This document shows, one piece after another, positions 11,815-22,864 of a stretch of 64,000 bases of DNA. Below the pieces are notes generated by a model. It did not search any database, was not told where the DNA came from, and was given only the letters and a program-made list of their open reading frames with translations. The position numbers were made by a program, and so were the translations under genes. The stretch is from Coptis chinensis (Eukaryota > Streptophyta > Magnoliopsida > Ranunculales > Ranunculaceae), in NCBI GenBank assembly GCA_015680905.1, contig CM027378.1, positions 56,879,501 through 56,943,500 on the forward strand. Direction: 5' to 3'. Numbering within the stretch: the first letter of the stretch is position 1; each line of letters opens with the position of its first letter.

Positions 11815-11895
11815 ACACCGCGCGGTTTTGGCAAAACCGCGTGGGCTTGGGCTTCAATGGGCGCGGTTTTGCCAAAACTGCGTGGGTTTTTTCTG
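11815..11895. repeat. Left subterminal palindromes
   Basis: GC-rich inverted repeats of the form CGGTTTTGGCAAAACCG, each joined to GTGGGC-like sequence. Two copies stand out against the AT-rich background, and the same motif recurs near the right end of the element. Confidence 0.75.
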
Positions 11896-12119
11896 AAAAT
11901 TAGAACTGTGGTGCATAGAAGTTGAAAAATTATGAGTTGTGCATAGAAGTTAAGAAATTAACAATTGTGCAATTGAAGAAATTAAGAATTGTAATTCAAA
12001 ATCGAAAAAATTAAAGAAATTAAAAACCTATGATTATGATTATGCAGTCTAAAATCTATGATTATGATATAATCATATAATATTCAAAATAATTCAAAAC
12101 CTATCATATTACATCAAAT

Positions 12120-14242
12120 TTATTTAGCTATCTTCTTACGCCCCTTACCACTCGATCCCTCTCCTCTCTCTATTTGGACGTTCCGAAGGTGCTCCTCTAA
12201 GTTCATAATCTGAGAATTATGATCTTCTCTGTCTGCACGGAGGTTAACTACTTCAGCCTGAATTTCCTCATATCTCTGATATTGCTGCGTGTACACTTGC
12301 TGCATATCCTCATACGCTTTCCGAGTCTCGTCATACGCACGCTGGGATTGTTGATATGTCTGAGAATATGCCTCCTCTCTTTCTTGGCTATAATGATACA
12401 GGGCAGTCCTCATCCCATCAAACATAAGAACCTGGTTCTCATATCTTTCTAGAACCTCAGCCTAAAAATCCAAGAAAATACAGTGTGAGTACATATTATA
12501 TATATAATGAAGAAGGTAAATAAAACAATTAAACTCACCATGGTATTCTGATCAATATGTGGCTCTAACTCAGAGAAACGAGCATGAGGCACCTCAGGAA
12601 TGGAAATATAAGTAGGCTCCCTATCAGGTCCACACACGGCAAACATCTGAGGATTACTGGCAGACACAGGAGCTGGATGATATGCATTCAGAGGTTGTAG
12701 GTTGTAAACAGGCTGTGGCGGATGAGGAATACGTAGCTCACGTCTCATCCCTTCCAGGCCCACAAACTCGAAGTTGCTAACCCGACCAACAAGAGGCAAC
12801 AACGGACCCATGGAGACACGGTTCCACCATCTATAATACTGATCAGCAGTCTGCTCAACAACAAAAGAAGATGCATCTGGCCAAGGATCACAACTAGCAT
12901 GAACTTCATGAATATGAGTTCTACCCCACGACTTCGCATCACTAACATCTGGTATGGGAGCACATGGAACTCCATAACGTCCAGTCATCTGCCTCCAACA
13001 TCCGCCGCCACGCGGTACCAAACCCGACGGCGTCCGCGTCGCGGCAAAAATAACTCTGTGACGTGACAACACACAAGCATGCTGTACAACTGGATCGTCA
13101 AAGGTAGTAGACAAACGCCAAGGTCTCCACTTAATAGATGACAATGATCTAATATCAATCTGAGCACAAGCCATATAGATATTATTTCTAATCTGCCCTC
13201 TGTTATGAGTCAAGTGAGGCCCTGACCAACTAGCAAATCTAGGGCGAGTATCAGCAATCATGTCTATGTTAGGACAAAGACATCGAAAGTACTCATAAAA
13301 CCAAATCTCTAAAAGTCCCGTGAATCCTGCAATCTGAGGACTTCTACTTCCGAATGTCAGTAAAGCTTTATCTAACGCCGATATCAATGTGGCATATACT
13401 GAGCTACCCAGGTCATAATCTCTCATAGTATGCAAATCAGATACATAAGCATAATATTCCAGTCGTACCGTAGAATGACCATTGGGAAACAAAACATGCC
13501 CAATAAAAAACATCAAAACGAGGAAAACTCATAAGCATACTATCCATATTCTCATAATTTGTATGAAAAGATATCGGTTAGCCTATACCGATACTCAACC
13601 CAGAAATCATAGTGAAGTCTAGTGGTGTGAACCCTAACTCCGCACAAGGAAAATGAAATGTATGAGTTCTACTCCACCATCTTTCTACTAAAGCTATGAC
13701 CACTGCCCAATCAGCCTTCTCATAATCCGCATCAATCAAAATACCCAAAGGTGTATACAAAATACTATCTCTAATATGTACAAACTCATCCAAACTCCTA
13801 ATAACCTTCCACCACTCTCTAACACCAAGTAAAGCCGATCTAATTCGGTAGTCAATAATATGCTGATATTATAAAAAAAAAATAATGTGTATAAGATAAA
13901 TAATTAATTGGTCCAACTCAACTAATTAATATTCAAAATATTTAATCAAAACTAATTAATTACCTGAGTATTAGCCACTGCACTCGACACGTGTTTTGTA
14001 TCACGTGTAGAAGACACAACTTCCATATCAAGTGCTTCTCCAGGTGCAAATTGCCAATCGAAGTCGTTCATCTGATACTCCAGTACATAGGGATGTCTAT
14101 CAGTTGGCGCGACATCCTCGGGTTCTTCTCCCCCACTGTCTTCTCCCCAACCGTATTCTACTTCCTCAGGTTCTTCTCCCTCATCGCCAATGTCGTCTGT
14201 GTACTACCAATCATCACCGTCGAAAGGTTCAAAAGGATCCAT
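12120..14242 (-). pseudogene. Plant mobile domain (PMD/MAIN-like) gene in a transposon
   Basis: The predicted exon 1 (14242 to about 13963) is acidic (MDPFEPFDGDDW...) and has an in-frame TAG after 12 codons. After an intron, exon 2 runs from about 13868 to 13570 with HIIDYRIRSALLGV, WWSRTHTFHFPCAELGFTPLD and MISGLSIG, the classic PMD N-terminal pattern (W...HTFHFPCGE...L..V..L.GL). Exon 3 (about 13520-12539) continues the fold (LYP-type VLFPNGHSTVRLEYYAYV) and ends QNTM/GTGAGT. The last exon (12120-12461) is a Gln/Glu-rich coiled coil ending GRKKIAK. About 70 residues normally found between the two PMD halves are absent, and the frame is interrupted near 13570, so the copy looks damaged. PMD proteins include MAIN-type plant nuclear proteins and many transposon passengers. 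The biochemical role is unsettled. Confidence 0.72.
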
Positions 14243-14324
14243 ATCAAATTTTAAGAGTTTCGGTAGGTTTTTGTTTTTTTTTAAAACTAAGGAGAGAGTT
14301 TTATAATTGTGAGAAGAGGTGAAA

Positions 14325-14495
14325 GTGATTGAACCGCGCGGCTTTAGAGCTGTTTATATAGAAGTAGCACGCGGTGTTCTGAACACCGCGCGGTTTTCTG
14401 AAAACCGCGTGGGCTTGGGCCTGTCAGTTGGGCTTTAGTGGTGCGGTTTTGGCAAAACCGCGTGGGCTATATGGCGCGGTTTTGGCAAAACCGCG
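14325..14495. repeat. Right subterminal palindromes
   Basis: Several GC-rich palindromes (CCGCGCGG, GCGGTTTTGGCAAAACCGC) lie just inside the right TIR and mirror those at 11815-11895. They are followed by A/T tracts of the GGTGTTTTTTTG type repeated up to the terminus. Confidence 0.75.
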
Positions 14496-14613
14496 TAGTT
14501 GCTTGGTGTTTTTTTGATGTTGCTCCTAAAGTTGCTTGGTGTTTTTTTGGTTTGGCGTTTTTTTGGTTCAAAATTTTGGTATTTTTTTGGTTGCTCTCCT
14601 AAAGATGCTCTAA

Positions 14614-15616
14614 TAATAAGATACCAAAATCTAGGGTACGCCTGCTCCACCGTTACGCAGGCTTCTTGTCCAAGTTTTTTTTTAGTCATATTTTTGGTAA
14701 CCGGCTAGGTAAGTTTAATGATAATTAATTAAAAGGGCGAAAACATAATTTACATCTTAGATTTCAAATTAGATTAGATTTTGGTTTGGATACTTACACG
14801 AACCATTTCAACATAACAAAATTATCATTCTTCCTCCTCCCCTAACTTCATTTAATACAACCATCATCGATCGCATTTACTTGTTAATTGAATCAATTTC
14901 AATTCACGGTTATCGGTCAAAAGTTCATCTTACATTCTTGCACACTATCAACCTTTACAGTAACAATAAGGTTAGTAAACTGGTTTCTCAACTGAAAAAA
15001 AGATTTTTGAAACGTGTTTGCAATTCAATTTGCAATTTGTGTTATAATGTGTTAAGTTCTTAGGGTTTATTTCTTAATTTTGGAGATTCATTCCCATCCT
15101 ATGAATGACATTCTATGTATATGCTTTATGAGAACGAATGGTACATATAATATATCATTCTAGTGGATAGTTCAGAAACATTCTCCCAAAAATAGATGAA
15201 TGATAGATGACAAGTATCAATCTTGTTAGACAACATTCTCCTAAAAAAGGAGGGGTGCATTCTATCTATTTGCCTTCTAAGAAGAAATGGTACATGTAAT
15301 ATATCATTGTAATGAATAGTTCAGACTTCAGAAACATTCTAGAGGCAATAATGATTGATAGATAACATTTGTCATTCTTGTTGGACAACAAAAAAGGAAA
15401 TATGCCTGGACGGGGCTGTAAACCCATATTAAGAAAGGAAATTGGTGGAATAACCATTATGGCACTGCCCTTTTACCAAGTGGGTGCCAACCCATTTTGT
15501 TGGGGTAAATGGTCGCGCCCCTTCTCTAATGTCTTACAAGTATTACCATTTAGAGGGTGTAGAACTGTGTAAATTTGTGCTAAAAGTCTCAATTTGTTTT
15601 ATGTAGTGATCCTACC
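14614..15616. other. Flank with a diverged 149-bp duplication
   Basis: No gene recognised. Two diverged copies of a segment containing ATATATCATT, ATAGTTCAGA and CATTCTTGTT-like blocks start near 15148 and 15296. The stretch ends at the start of the FAR1/MULE pseudogene, whose promoter or transposon end may lie here, but I could not find its TIR. Confidence 0.45.
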
Positions 15617-18600
15617 ATGAATCATATCTCCAAGGACGACGAAGAATGGCTTAGAAATATATGTTCTGACAGTTTTAGGTTTGAGAAAGTGGATGAATCA
15701 AATGTTTCCATGGTGGATAGTGAAAATGATGAAGTTACAGACACCAGTGATACATCCGTGAGTAAGCCAGAGGCTGATAGGCTTTATGAAGAAGACAAAA
15801 CAACTTTTTATTTTTTGTAGTTCAAAATTTCAGAGGAGGCGTACAAACTTTATAATGATTATGCCAAAGTAGTGGGCTTTAGTGTTCGTAAGGATACTTT
15901 GAGAGTTCGTAAAAATGGTGATCGTGTTAAGCGGAGATTTTTGTGCTCATCTGCAGGTGAACGAGATCCAAAGCGTCTCATATCGAGGAAATGCAAAAGA
16001 GCACCCAAAGCAATCACTTGATTTAAATGTGAAGCTCGTTTTGAGGTTGATTATGATTTCCAAGCGAAGTTGTGGATTATGAAAGATTTTGTTGGGGATC
16101 ACACACATTCACTTGCGTCATATCCAAGCTCGATGTTCGGTTAATCACATAGAAAAGTGCCTCAACATGATTTGGAATATGCTAGGACTCTGAATGATGT
16201 GGGCATTCGTCCTTGCAAAATAATGGATATCTTTGTACATAGAGCTAGAGATTTATCAAAAGTTGGCTTTCTGAAGAAAGACTTGTATAATAAATTAGGG
16301 TATGATAGGAGAATTTGTTGTATTGATGGCGATGCCAACACTCTGCTGGGTTACATGGATAGCAAGATGATAAGAGCCCAAAATTGTAGTTTTAACCCCT
16401 TAACAATAATACTTTTAGACCAATTATGCGAGTAATAAATAAGAGTTAATGCTAATTACGTGCTTTTATATATTTCAGGCATTGAAGTCAATTATGTGCA
16501 GAAATGTGTCACTTTGGCGATATAAATGAGCAAGGGTTGGTTGCTAAGAAGTTATGTGATTAAAGGCCAAGACGGGCAGAAACAGTACACAAAAGTTAGC
16601 AGAACTTTGGAAGATCGTATCTTTGGACTCAGGCCTCGGAATTGGGTGTATCTTATGTCAAAACGACCGACTCAGAAAGAGCTTTCTAATGGTCCAAACC
16701 TTGACCCAATCAGAGGAGCAAAAGTGGGCGAAAAGCCTATTAAAGTAAAAGCCAACTAAAAATGGCCCTGTGGACTGAAGAAATTGGGCTTTGGGCTCGA
16801 TTTTCCGGCCCAAAACATGGACCCTCAGCCCATGCACAAAAATGTGGATCTGGTCTCCTCCATTTCCACACACAAGACTTAGCTCTTAAGTATCAATGAG
16901 CTTAGGATAGAAAGTGGTCATTAGAGAATAATCTAGATCTAGTTTTGAGAATTTTTATTAGTTAATTAATTAGTTTTTTCATACCTTGTTTGAGATTAGT
17001 TATTTGAATCATTGTTTATTATTCATTAGATAAATAAAATAGTTAGTTCTTGATAATTTTGATTTTACTATTTAAAATTGCTTAGATCTAATTTCAATTT
17101 TTGTTTGTTATTCATTTCTTAGTTGTTTAATTTCGAATTGAATTCTTGAGTAGATTGATATAGTAAAGTTATAATCTTTATATTATGTTTTATTCAATTT
17201 CATATGGAAATGATAGTTTGATGAATCAAGGCTAAATCTCAATTAGAGGGGTTTGATGAAGCCTTGATGAAAACTTGATTGTGTAGTGTAAAATCGTTGT
17301 AAGAGTCTATTCCACTTTAGAAGGTCGTTGATTCGCCATGAGAATGGGTTGACGTCCTCACATGCTAGTTATGAATTGGTAGAGATGCCATGTATAAGTA
17401 GGGATTAGAACGACCAATTCTTACCGTAAGAACGTAAGAATTGGATTACAAAAATCTATGCTAGTCTATTAAGTTGGATTCAAGGTGGATTCAATTCCCC
17501 CCTAATTCTTATTCTAGATTCAAACCTTAGTATCCCATAGCATTTCGTAGTTGAATCATTATAGTTAATATCTTGTTCTTAGAATTCCCTTCGTAAAACT
17601 CTCGTTAGACTTTGGATAGTTTCGCAATTATAGAAAAGAATGAATGCTAAAAAATTAGGAGTGGAACGAATCTTCTATTCTAACTCTACTTCAATAGAAT
17701 CGAGAGTAGAAATCTTTGATAATCACGAGTATAGTTTAGTTTTAGTTTTACTTGCGTTTAGAGTTTTATCACTTTATTCATTAGTAAAACTATAAAAATT
17801 TTATCGTCTTATCACAAGACAAAGGCAGATCTTTTCTTTCACCATAATTACCAATTAAATGAGAGCGAGCAGCTAGTTCAGCTATTTTGGGTAGATTCTA
17901 CCTCACGTATACATTATAGTTGCTTTGGTGATTTGTTGTTGTTTGATTCAACATACAGGAGCAATCAATACAAAATTCCGATTGTAGTGTTTGCTGGGAT
18001 CAACAACGATCGACAAACAGTATTTTTTGGTTTTGCATTGATGACAAGTGAGACGGTGGAGTCTTATAAATGAGTATTACAATCATTTATTGATGTAATG
18101 TACGGAGAGCACCCAAAATCTGTGATTACTGATGGTGACCCAGCGATTAGTGAAGCTTTGATATTGACTCTCCCAAATTCGAAGCACCGTTTGTGTTGTT
18201 GACACATCATGAATAATTGCCTCAAGAATGTACCCAAGCAAGGATTTTTAAAAGCCTTCAACTCGATGATGTATTTGAAGTGCTCCCGCAATGAATTTGA
18301 TGAAAGATTGGACAAGTTCATGGAAAATTACAAGGTTGATAAGCACAATTGGGTGGGAATGATATACGAAAAAAGGGAAAAGTGGTCAGAAGCTTATCTC
18401 CATGGTTATTTCTTTGCTGGTTGTAAACGCAACCAGCGGTGCGAGAGTATAAATTCTGTTATACGGCATCATGTGAGGCCTGGCATGTGGTTGTTTGATG
18501 TTTTTGGAAAATTGGAAATTGCAGTTTGGAATATCTGCCAGAGAGAGCATGAGGAAGAGGTGAAGACTATAACGAGCATGCCTGTTATCAATACCCACTT

Positions 18601-20163
18601 AGATGAATATGCAAAATAGGCTGAATCTATTTACACTCGAGCTTGTTTTGATGTTTTCATGATGGAGTTAAAGCAAGAAGTGATGTACACTGTAGAGGGT
18701 AGAGAAGATGCGAGTGAGAATGTTTGTGTGTACACTGTAAGTCGTCATTTAAACAGACATAAAAAGTCAATTGTGAAATACAACGTCCTAGAAAGGGAAG
18801 CTAATTGCTCATGTGGACTATTTGAGTCATCTGGATTTCCTTGTAGACATATAATTTCAGTTTACAAACATGAAGAAATTCGACAAATTCCGCAGAGCTG
18901 CTTTTCTAGGAGATGTACCCGGGTCGCTAAATAAGTTGTTAGAGTACCCGGTCCAAATGATTCTAATCGGTCTACCACAGCCGTTCGTTATGGTGAACTT
19001 ACAAGCAACTGCAAAGATATATGTTTGTGGGCTTCCAAAACTCTGGGAGACAGTGAAGCCTTTAAAGTCGTGTTAGCTTCTTTCCAAATAAATTATGAGA
19101 CTCGATCTACTTCGGATGGCAGGCCCCAGGTTCACTCTGACATTCCTTCTACTCATGATCGAACTTATAGAATGGATGAGACTCCATCAACTTTTGAACG
19201 CAGCCCACCAATTCCCTTCGAGTTTCCTTTTACTCCTCCTAAAACCACACATCGTCAATCAGTTAATGATCCACCATATGTAAAATGCTAGGGTCGGCCC
19301 AAAAATCCTAGTAGACTAAAAGGTCAAAACGAAATGAAAAGAAATAAGTGTGGCAATTGTGGTATCGCAGGGCACACGAAGCCCAAATGCCCACGCTTGT
19401 ATCCAAAAGGTAGGGGTAAGTTTATATAAGTTAGTGAGAGCCTTGTTTAATATTTTAATGATCTATTTTCTCAGTCGTTTGTTAACACTTTGTTTGATTA
19501 TTTTTGATGGGGCAGTTGCTTGTGATTTTTATTTGGCCGTATTTTTGTTGTAGTGCGCTCTGTTGTAGGTGTAAATAGGGAGAATGTTGAGCGCAATGCT
19601 CGAGATGCAGATGACGAGTTGAACGGAGATGTTGGATGTAAGTTCCTATACGAGTTTTTTTTTCTAAATAAATTTACTTATGTAAGTAAATGTGCTTAAT
19701 CTCTCTTGATAAGTTGTCCGAGTACACGTTTTAAGAAAAATAACACGTATCTATGTAGATCTCACTTTTGGATTATGAAATTTTCTTTGAAAAGTGATGA
19801 AGTTTTATTTTGGTTTGCTTGTTATGTAGTCGTAGTGGAAGCTGCTGAGCAAAATGGGAGAGCTGGAAAGAACAAGTGTAGCAACTGTCAATCTACAGAG
19901 CATACAAAGCGTAGGTGTCCACATGTGCCCAAACCTAATTTGCAAGGTGTGTGAATGTTTCCATTTTTGCTCATTTTCAGTGTTACCTGATAATGATTAT
20001 GACTTTAGAAGGTAAATAATGCAATATAAATATTGAACTTACAGGCCTACCGGTTGATAATGTCCTTGATGATGATGTCCCAGATGACGATGTTAGGTGC
20101 GAGCCTCAAGACGGATATAGACTCCAAAAGTTTTGTAGTGATGATGGACATGTATTTTTCTGA
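15617..20163 (+). pseudogene. FAR1-related / Mutator-like transposase gene, decayed and split
   Basis: Domain order follows the MULE/FAR1 family. An acidic N-terminus (15617-15820) leads to a FAR1-type DNA-binding domain (15821-16110: EEAYKLYNDYAKVVGFSVRK, then a Cys and the DHTHSL histidines). A linker (16157-16367) precedes the MULE transposase core (17815-18620: LFWVDSTSR, DLLLFDSTYRSN, VITDGDPAI) and a SWIM zinc finger (CSCGLFESSGFPCRH, 18810-18850). Two C-terminal CCHC knuckles follow (CGNCGIAGHTKPKC near 19352 and CSNCQSTEHTKRRC near 19877), with a last acidic exon ending TGA at 20163. In-frame stops occur near 16019, 16143, 18073, 18200 (a conserved Trp changed to TGA) and 18617. A solo LTR cuts the gene after codons for GYMDSK, at 16368. 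It is certainly non-functional. Whether the ancestor was a mobile MULE or a domesticated FRS gene I cannot tell. Confidence 0.85.
16368..17814 (+). mobile_element. Solo Athila-type LTR
   Basis: A 1447-bp LTR beginning TGATAAGAGCCC and ending TCGTCTTATCA, flanked by the duplication CAAGA (16363-16367 and 17815-17819). It aligns, reversed, with the LTRs at 29334-30449, 40263-41378 and 52230-53731, sharing the 5' block with GTAGTTTTAACCCCTTAA and several internal blocks. No internal element sequence remains, so an LTR-LTR recombination has removed it. It interrupts the FAR1/MULE gene, and the two gene halves read on in the same frame if one CAAGA copy and the LTR are skipped. Confidence 0.92.
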
Positions 20164-20377
20164 ATGATAAATATTTGATGTAAGGGAAAAAGAATATTTG
20201 GCTTCGAACAATATAGAAGTTTGCAAGTTATTTTAAGCACTCGTTCCGAAATCTTCTAACATAATTTTTGTAATAGATTGCAAGTTATTTTAAGCACTCG
20301 TTGTGACATCTTCTGACATGATTTTTGTAATAGATTTTGGAATTTTATTCACTGCGGCATTCTTAGTTACTCAACAG

Positions 20378-21150
20378 GATGGTATATGGTATGTAGCATT
20401 TCAAATAATGGATGGTATATAGTATGTATCATCCTTACTTTGGCAGTCAAAAAGTGGTGAGAACAAGTGATAATGGTGCTCACATGGATGGTATATGGTA
20501 TGTAGCATTCCATATAATGGAAGGTATATAGTATGTACCATCCATACTTTTGTAGTACAGACGAAACTGGCCTTAACGACCTACTCAGTTCGCTGGACTA
20601 TAGAGCCAAACGATCTTCTGGCATCGTTTATAATAATGGATGGTATATTGTATGTATCATCCTTACTTTGGCAGTCCAAAAGTTCCAGTAAGAATGGTGA
20701 GAACCAAGTGATAATGGTGCTCACAAGGATGGTATATGGTATGTAGCATTCTATATTATGGAAGGTATATAGTATGTACCATCCATACTTTGGTAGTACA
20801 GACAAAACTGGCCTTAACAACCTGCTCAAATCGTTGTACTATAGAGCGAAACGATCTTCCGAGGCCGTTTATAATAATGGATGGTATATAATATGTATCC
20901 TCCTTACTTTGGCAGTCCAAAAGTTCCAGTAAGAATGGCGAGAACGAACCAAGTGATAATGGTGCTCACAATGATGGTATATGGTATGTAGCATTCCATA
21001 TAATGGAAGGTATATAATATGTACCATCCATACTTTGGAAGTACAGACGAAACTGGCCTTAACGACCTGCTCAGTTCGTTGGACTATAGAGCCAAACGAT
21101 CTTCTGGGCTTAATAATGGATGGTATATAGTATGTATCATCCTTACAAAT
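20378..21150 (+). repeat. Tandem array, about 243-bp unit
   Basis: GATGGTATATGGTATGTAGCATT starts recur at 20378, 20486, 20727 and 20973. The last three are spaced 241 and 246 bp, and the first unit is incomplete. Each unit also contains the related sub-motifs TATAGTATGTACCATCCATA and GTATGTATCATCC and a block with CTGGCCTTAACGACCTGCTC. The array begins about 200 bp beyond the end of the FAR1/MULE pseudogene. No coding function is evident. Confidence 0.88.
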
Positions 21151-21285
21151 GTACGCTACATAGTATGTATCATCGCAATAAAATATAACACAACACAGAG
21201 GCATAAAATTAACCAAAATCCAGACATCTTATTTTATTCGAAATAAATAAATAGGCTTAGTTGTTTTGTTTTGTTTTTTTTTTGT

Positions 21286-21293
21286 TTTGTTTT

Positions 21294-21331
<38 letters not shown>

Positions 21332-21515
21332 ATTGGCAAGCCTATTTTAAATGAGTTCAGTAACGCTTTGATGCTGGCAGGGTTTGATCCCCAGACCTTT
21401 GATGAGTGGGCAAACCTGTTCTTAAAGAGATCAGTAACTCAATTGTGTGTAGTGGGGTTCGAACCCCAGACCTATGGTGTCACTACCCAAAGGTTTTATC
21501 AACTAAGCTAGAAGG
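21286..21515 (-). mobile_element. tRNA-derived SINE with a duplicated body
   Basis: Read on the minus strand from 21515, the head has box A (TAGCTTAGTTGATAAAACC) and box B (GGTTCGAACCCC at 21454-21467). A body segment ending in CAGGTTTGCCCA follows. The box-B-to-body unit is then repeated in diverged form (GGTCTGGGGATCAAACCC ... ATAGGCTTGCCAA), ending in a long A tract (T on the plus strand, 21286-21329). A single unit of this body occurs at 517-588. No target duplication was clear. Confidence 0.8.
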
Positions 21516-22860
21516 CACTTACAATAAACCAATTTGTTGCTCTTTATTACATTGAAAAGCTGCACGGAATTGTTTGAATATTTAATTCGATTGTATAGAA
21601 CTTGTCAATCAACAAAAATAAAAAAAATTGCAAAATAATCATTTTCATGAGGTGAAAATGGTAATAAAATATGGAGGTAGTTGCAATTATCCTTAATTTG
21701 TAGATTTCCTTCTATTCTTGATAGCACAATTTAATCAATGAGCTCTCACTTATTGATTCTTTAAATAGCCACCTTCAGCTCATGGGCTCGGGCTTTGATT
21801 GGGCTATGACGAAGATCTTTATTTCCTACAAAAATAAAAACTTTATAATTCTAATTCTGTAGGTAATAATATCTTTCCAATTCACAACATATAGAAAAAA
21901 AATTGAATCAATCAATGAAAAATAAACAAAAATAAAGAACTTGAACTTGAACCCAAAGCCATATCTTAAAATTTGAATTTTCTTTCTCATGATTTACAAT
22001 TTGTAAATTGATTATTTTTTACAGCATGATAAAATGAAGATGGAAGCGAGGATCTATGGTACAAAACAATAAAATATCAACTGAAAGAATTCGAAATTAA
22101 TATAAGGATGAATGATTCATCTTCTCCAAAATTCGAAAGTTGAATTTGAACTTTTGATATTTGCCCAATGTTCAAACTTGAATATTTAAATTGATGTTGA
22201 ACTCATAAGTTTCTTATCTCCCAAATTGCTACAAAAGTTAAAAGAAAATATAAACAAAATTCAAAAATATTAGAGTTAGAGTCTTGAAATTATGCGGATC
22301 AACGGGGTTGGCTCAACGACTTTTGATACGGTGTGGGTCGGGCGACTCGGAAGGAACTATAGACATGATCATGTTCAATTACAGAAAAAATTGGAAATCC
22401 CGACATAAAATTTTCTATAATTCAATATATTAAATATAGAATAACTTATCACAAATAAACACGAATGAAATCATAATTGAAATATCTATCTAACTCATTC
22501 TTTTATATGAGAGTAGTAATATGCAATTGAAACAGGATTTGGGGTTCGGGTTTTTTAGCCATTTTAATGGGTTTAGGGCTAAATTATCGGGTTTGTCTCG
22601 GGTTGGTTCGGATTTAAAGACTGTGACCAAACCCTACCCTATGTATTTTGGTCTGGGTTCTGGTTCGGGTTTTGTTAGGTTCGGTGCGAGTTTTGGGCGG
22701 GTTTTAGGATGGACATCAAGACATCCCTAGATGAAAGTGTCAATTTCCTGTTAATTTGTTAAGTTAAATTTCGATTTGATATTTCATTTCAAATTCTAGT
22801 GAGATTCCAAGTTGTTAACTCACAGAATATTTCGAGAGCGCGGGAAACAATTGTAAGCTA
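21516..22860. other. No gene recognised
   Basis: AT-rich intergenic DNA. A G/T-rich stretch at 22545-22700 (repeated GGTTCGG and GGGTTT) gives a chance open frame. I see no domain or RNA gene. Confidence 0.4.
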
Positions 22861-22864
22861 ATGA

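Larger units (their letters stand above)
11648..14610. mobile_element. PIF/Harbinger-like TIR element carrying a PMD gene
   Basis: Terminal inverted repeats GAGCATCTTTAGCAG (left) and the complement of GAGCATCTTTAGGAG (right) bound 2963 bp, with TAA on both sides (11645-11647 and 14611-14613). A 3-bp TAA/TTA duplication and GAGCATC ends are characteristic of plant PIF/Harbinger and Tourist elements. No 8- or 9-bp duplication is present. Inside there is no recognisable DDE transposase or Myb-like protein, only a plant mobile domain gene on the minus strand, so the element is presumably non-autonomous. Next to both ends are GC-rich palindromes (GCGGTTTTGGCAAAACCGC) in several copies, which may be transposase-binding or structural subterminal repeats. 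Confidence 0.75.

Noticed and set aside
11648..14610. Calling the PMD element a Mutator-like transposon
   Set aside because: Only TAA is duplicated. No 9-bp duplication is found at the termini.
20378..21150. Possible CRISPR-like array
   Set aside because: Units are about 243 bp and contiguous, with no spacer pattern, in a plant nuclear sequence. It is an ordinary tandem repeat.
21450..21515. Possible tRNA gene (box A and box B present)
   Set aside because: The spacing, missing acceptor stem and following body with A tail show a SINE head, not a tRNA gene.
22521..22730. 69-codon plus-strand open frame rich in Gly, Phe and Ser
   Set aside because: It arises from a G/T-rich low-complexity stretch (repeated GGTTCGG and GGGTTT), with no domain and no splice context.
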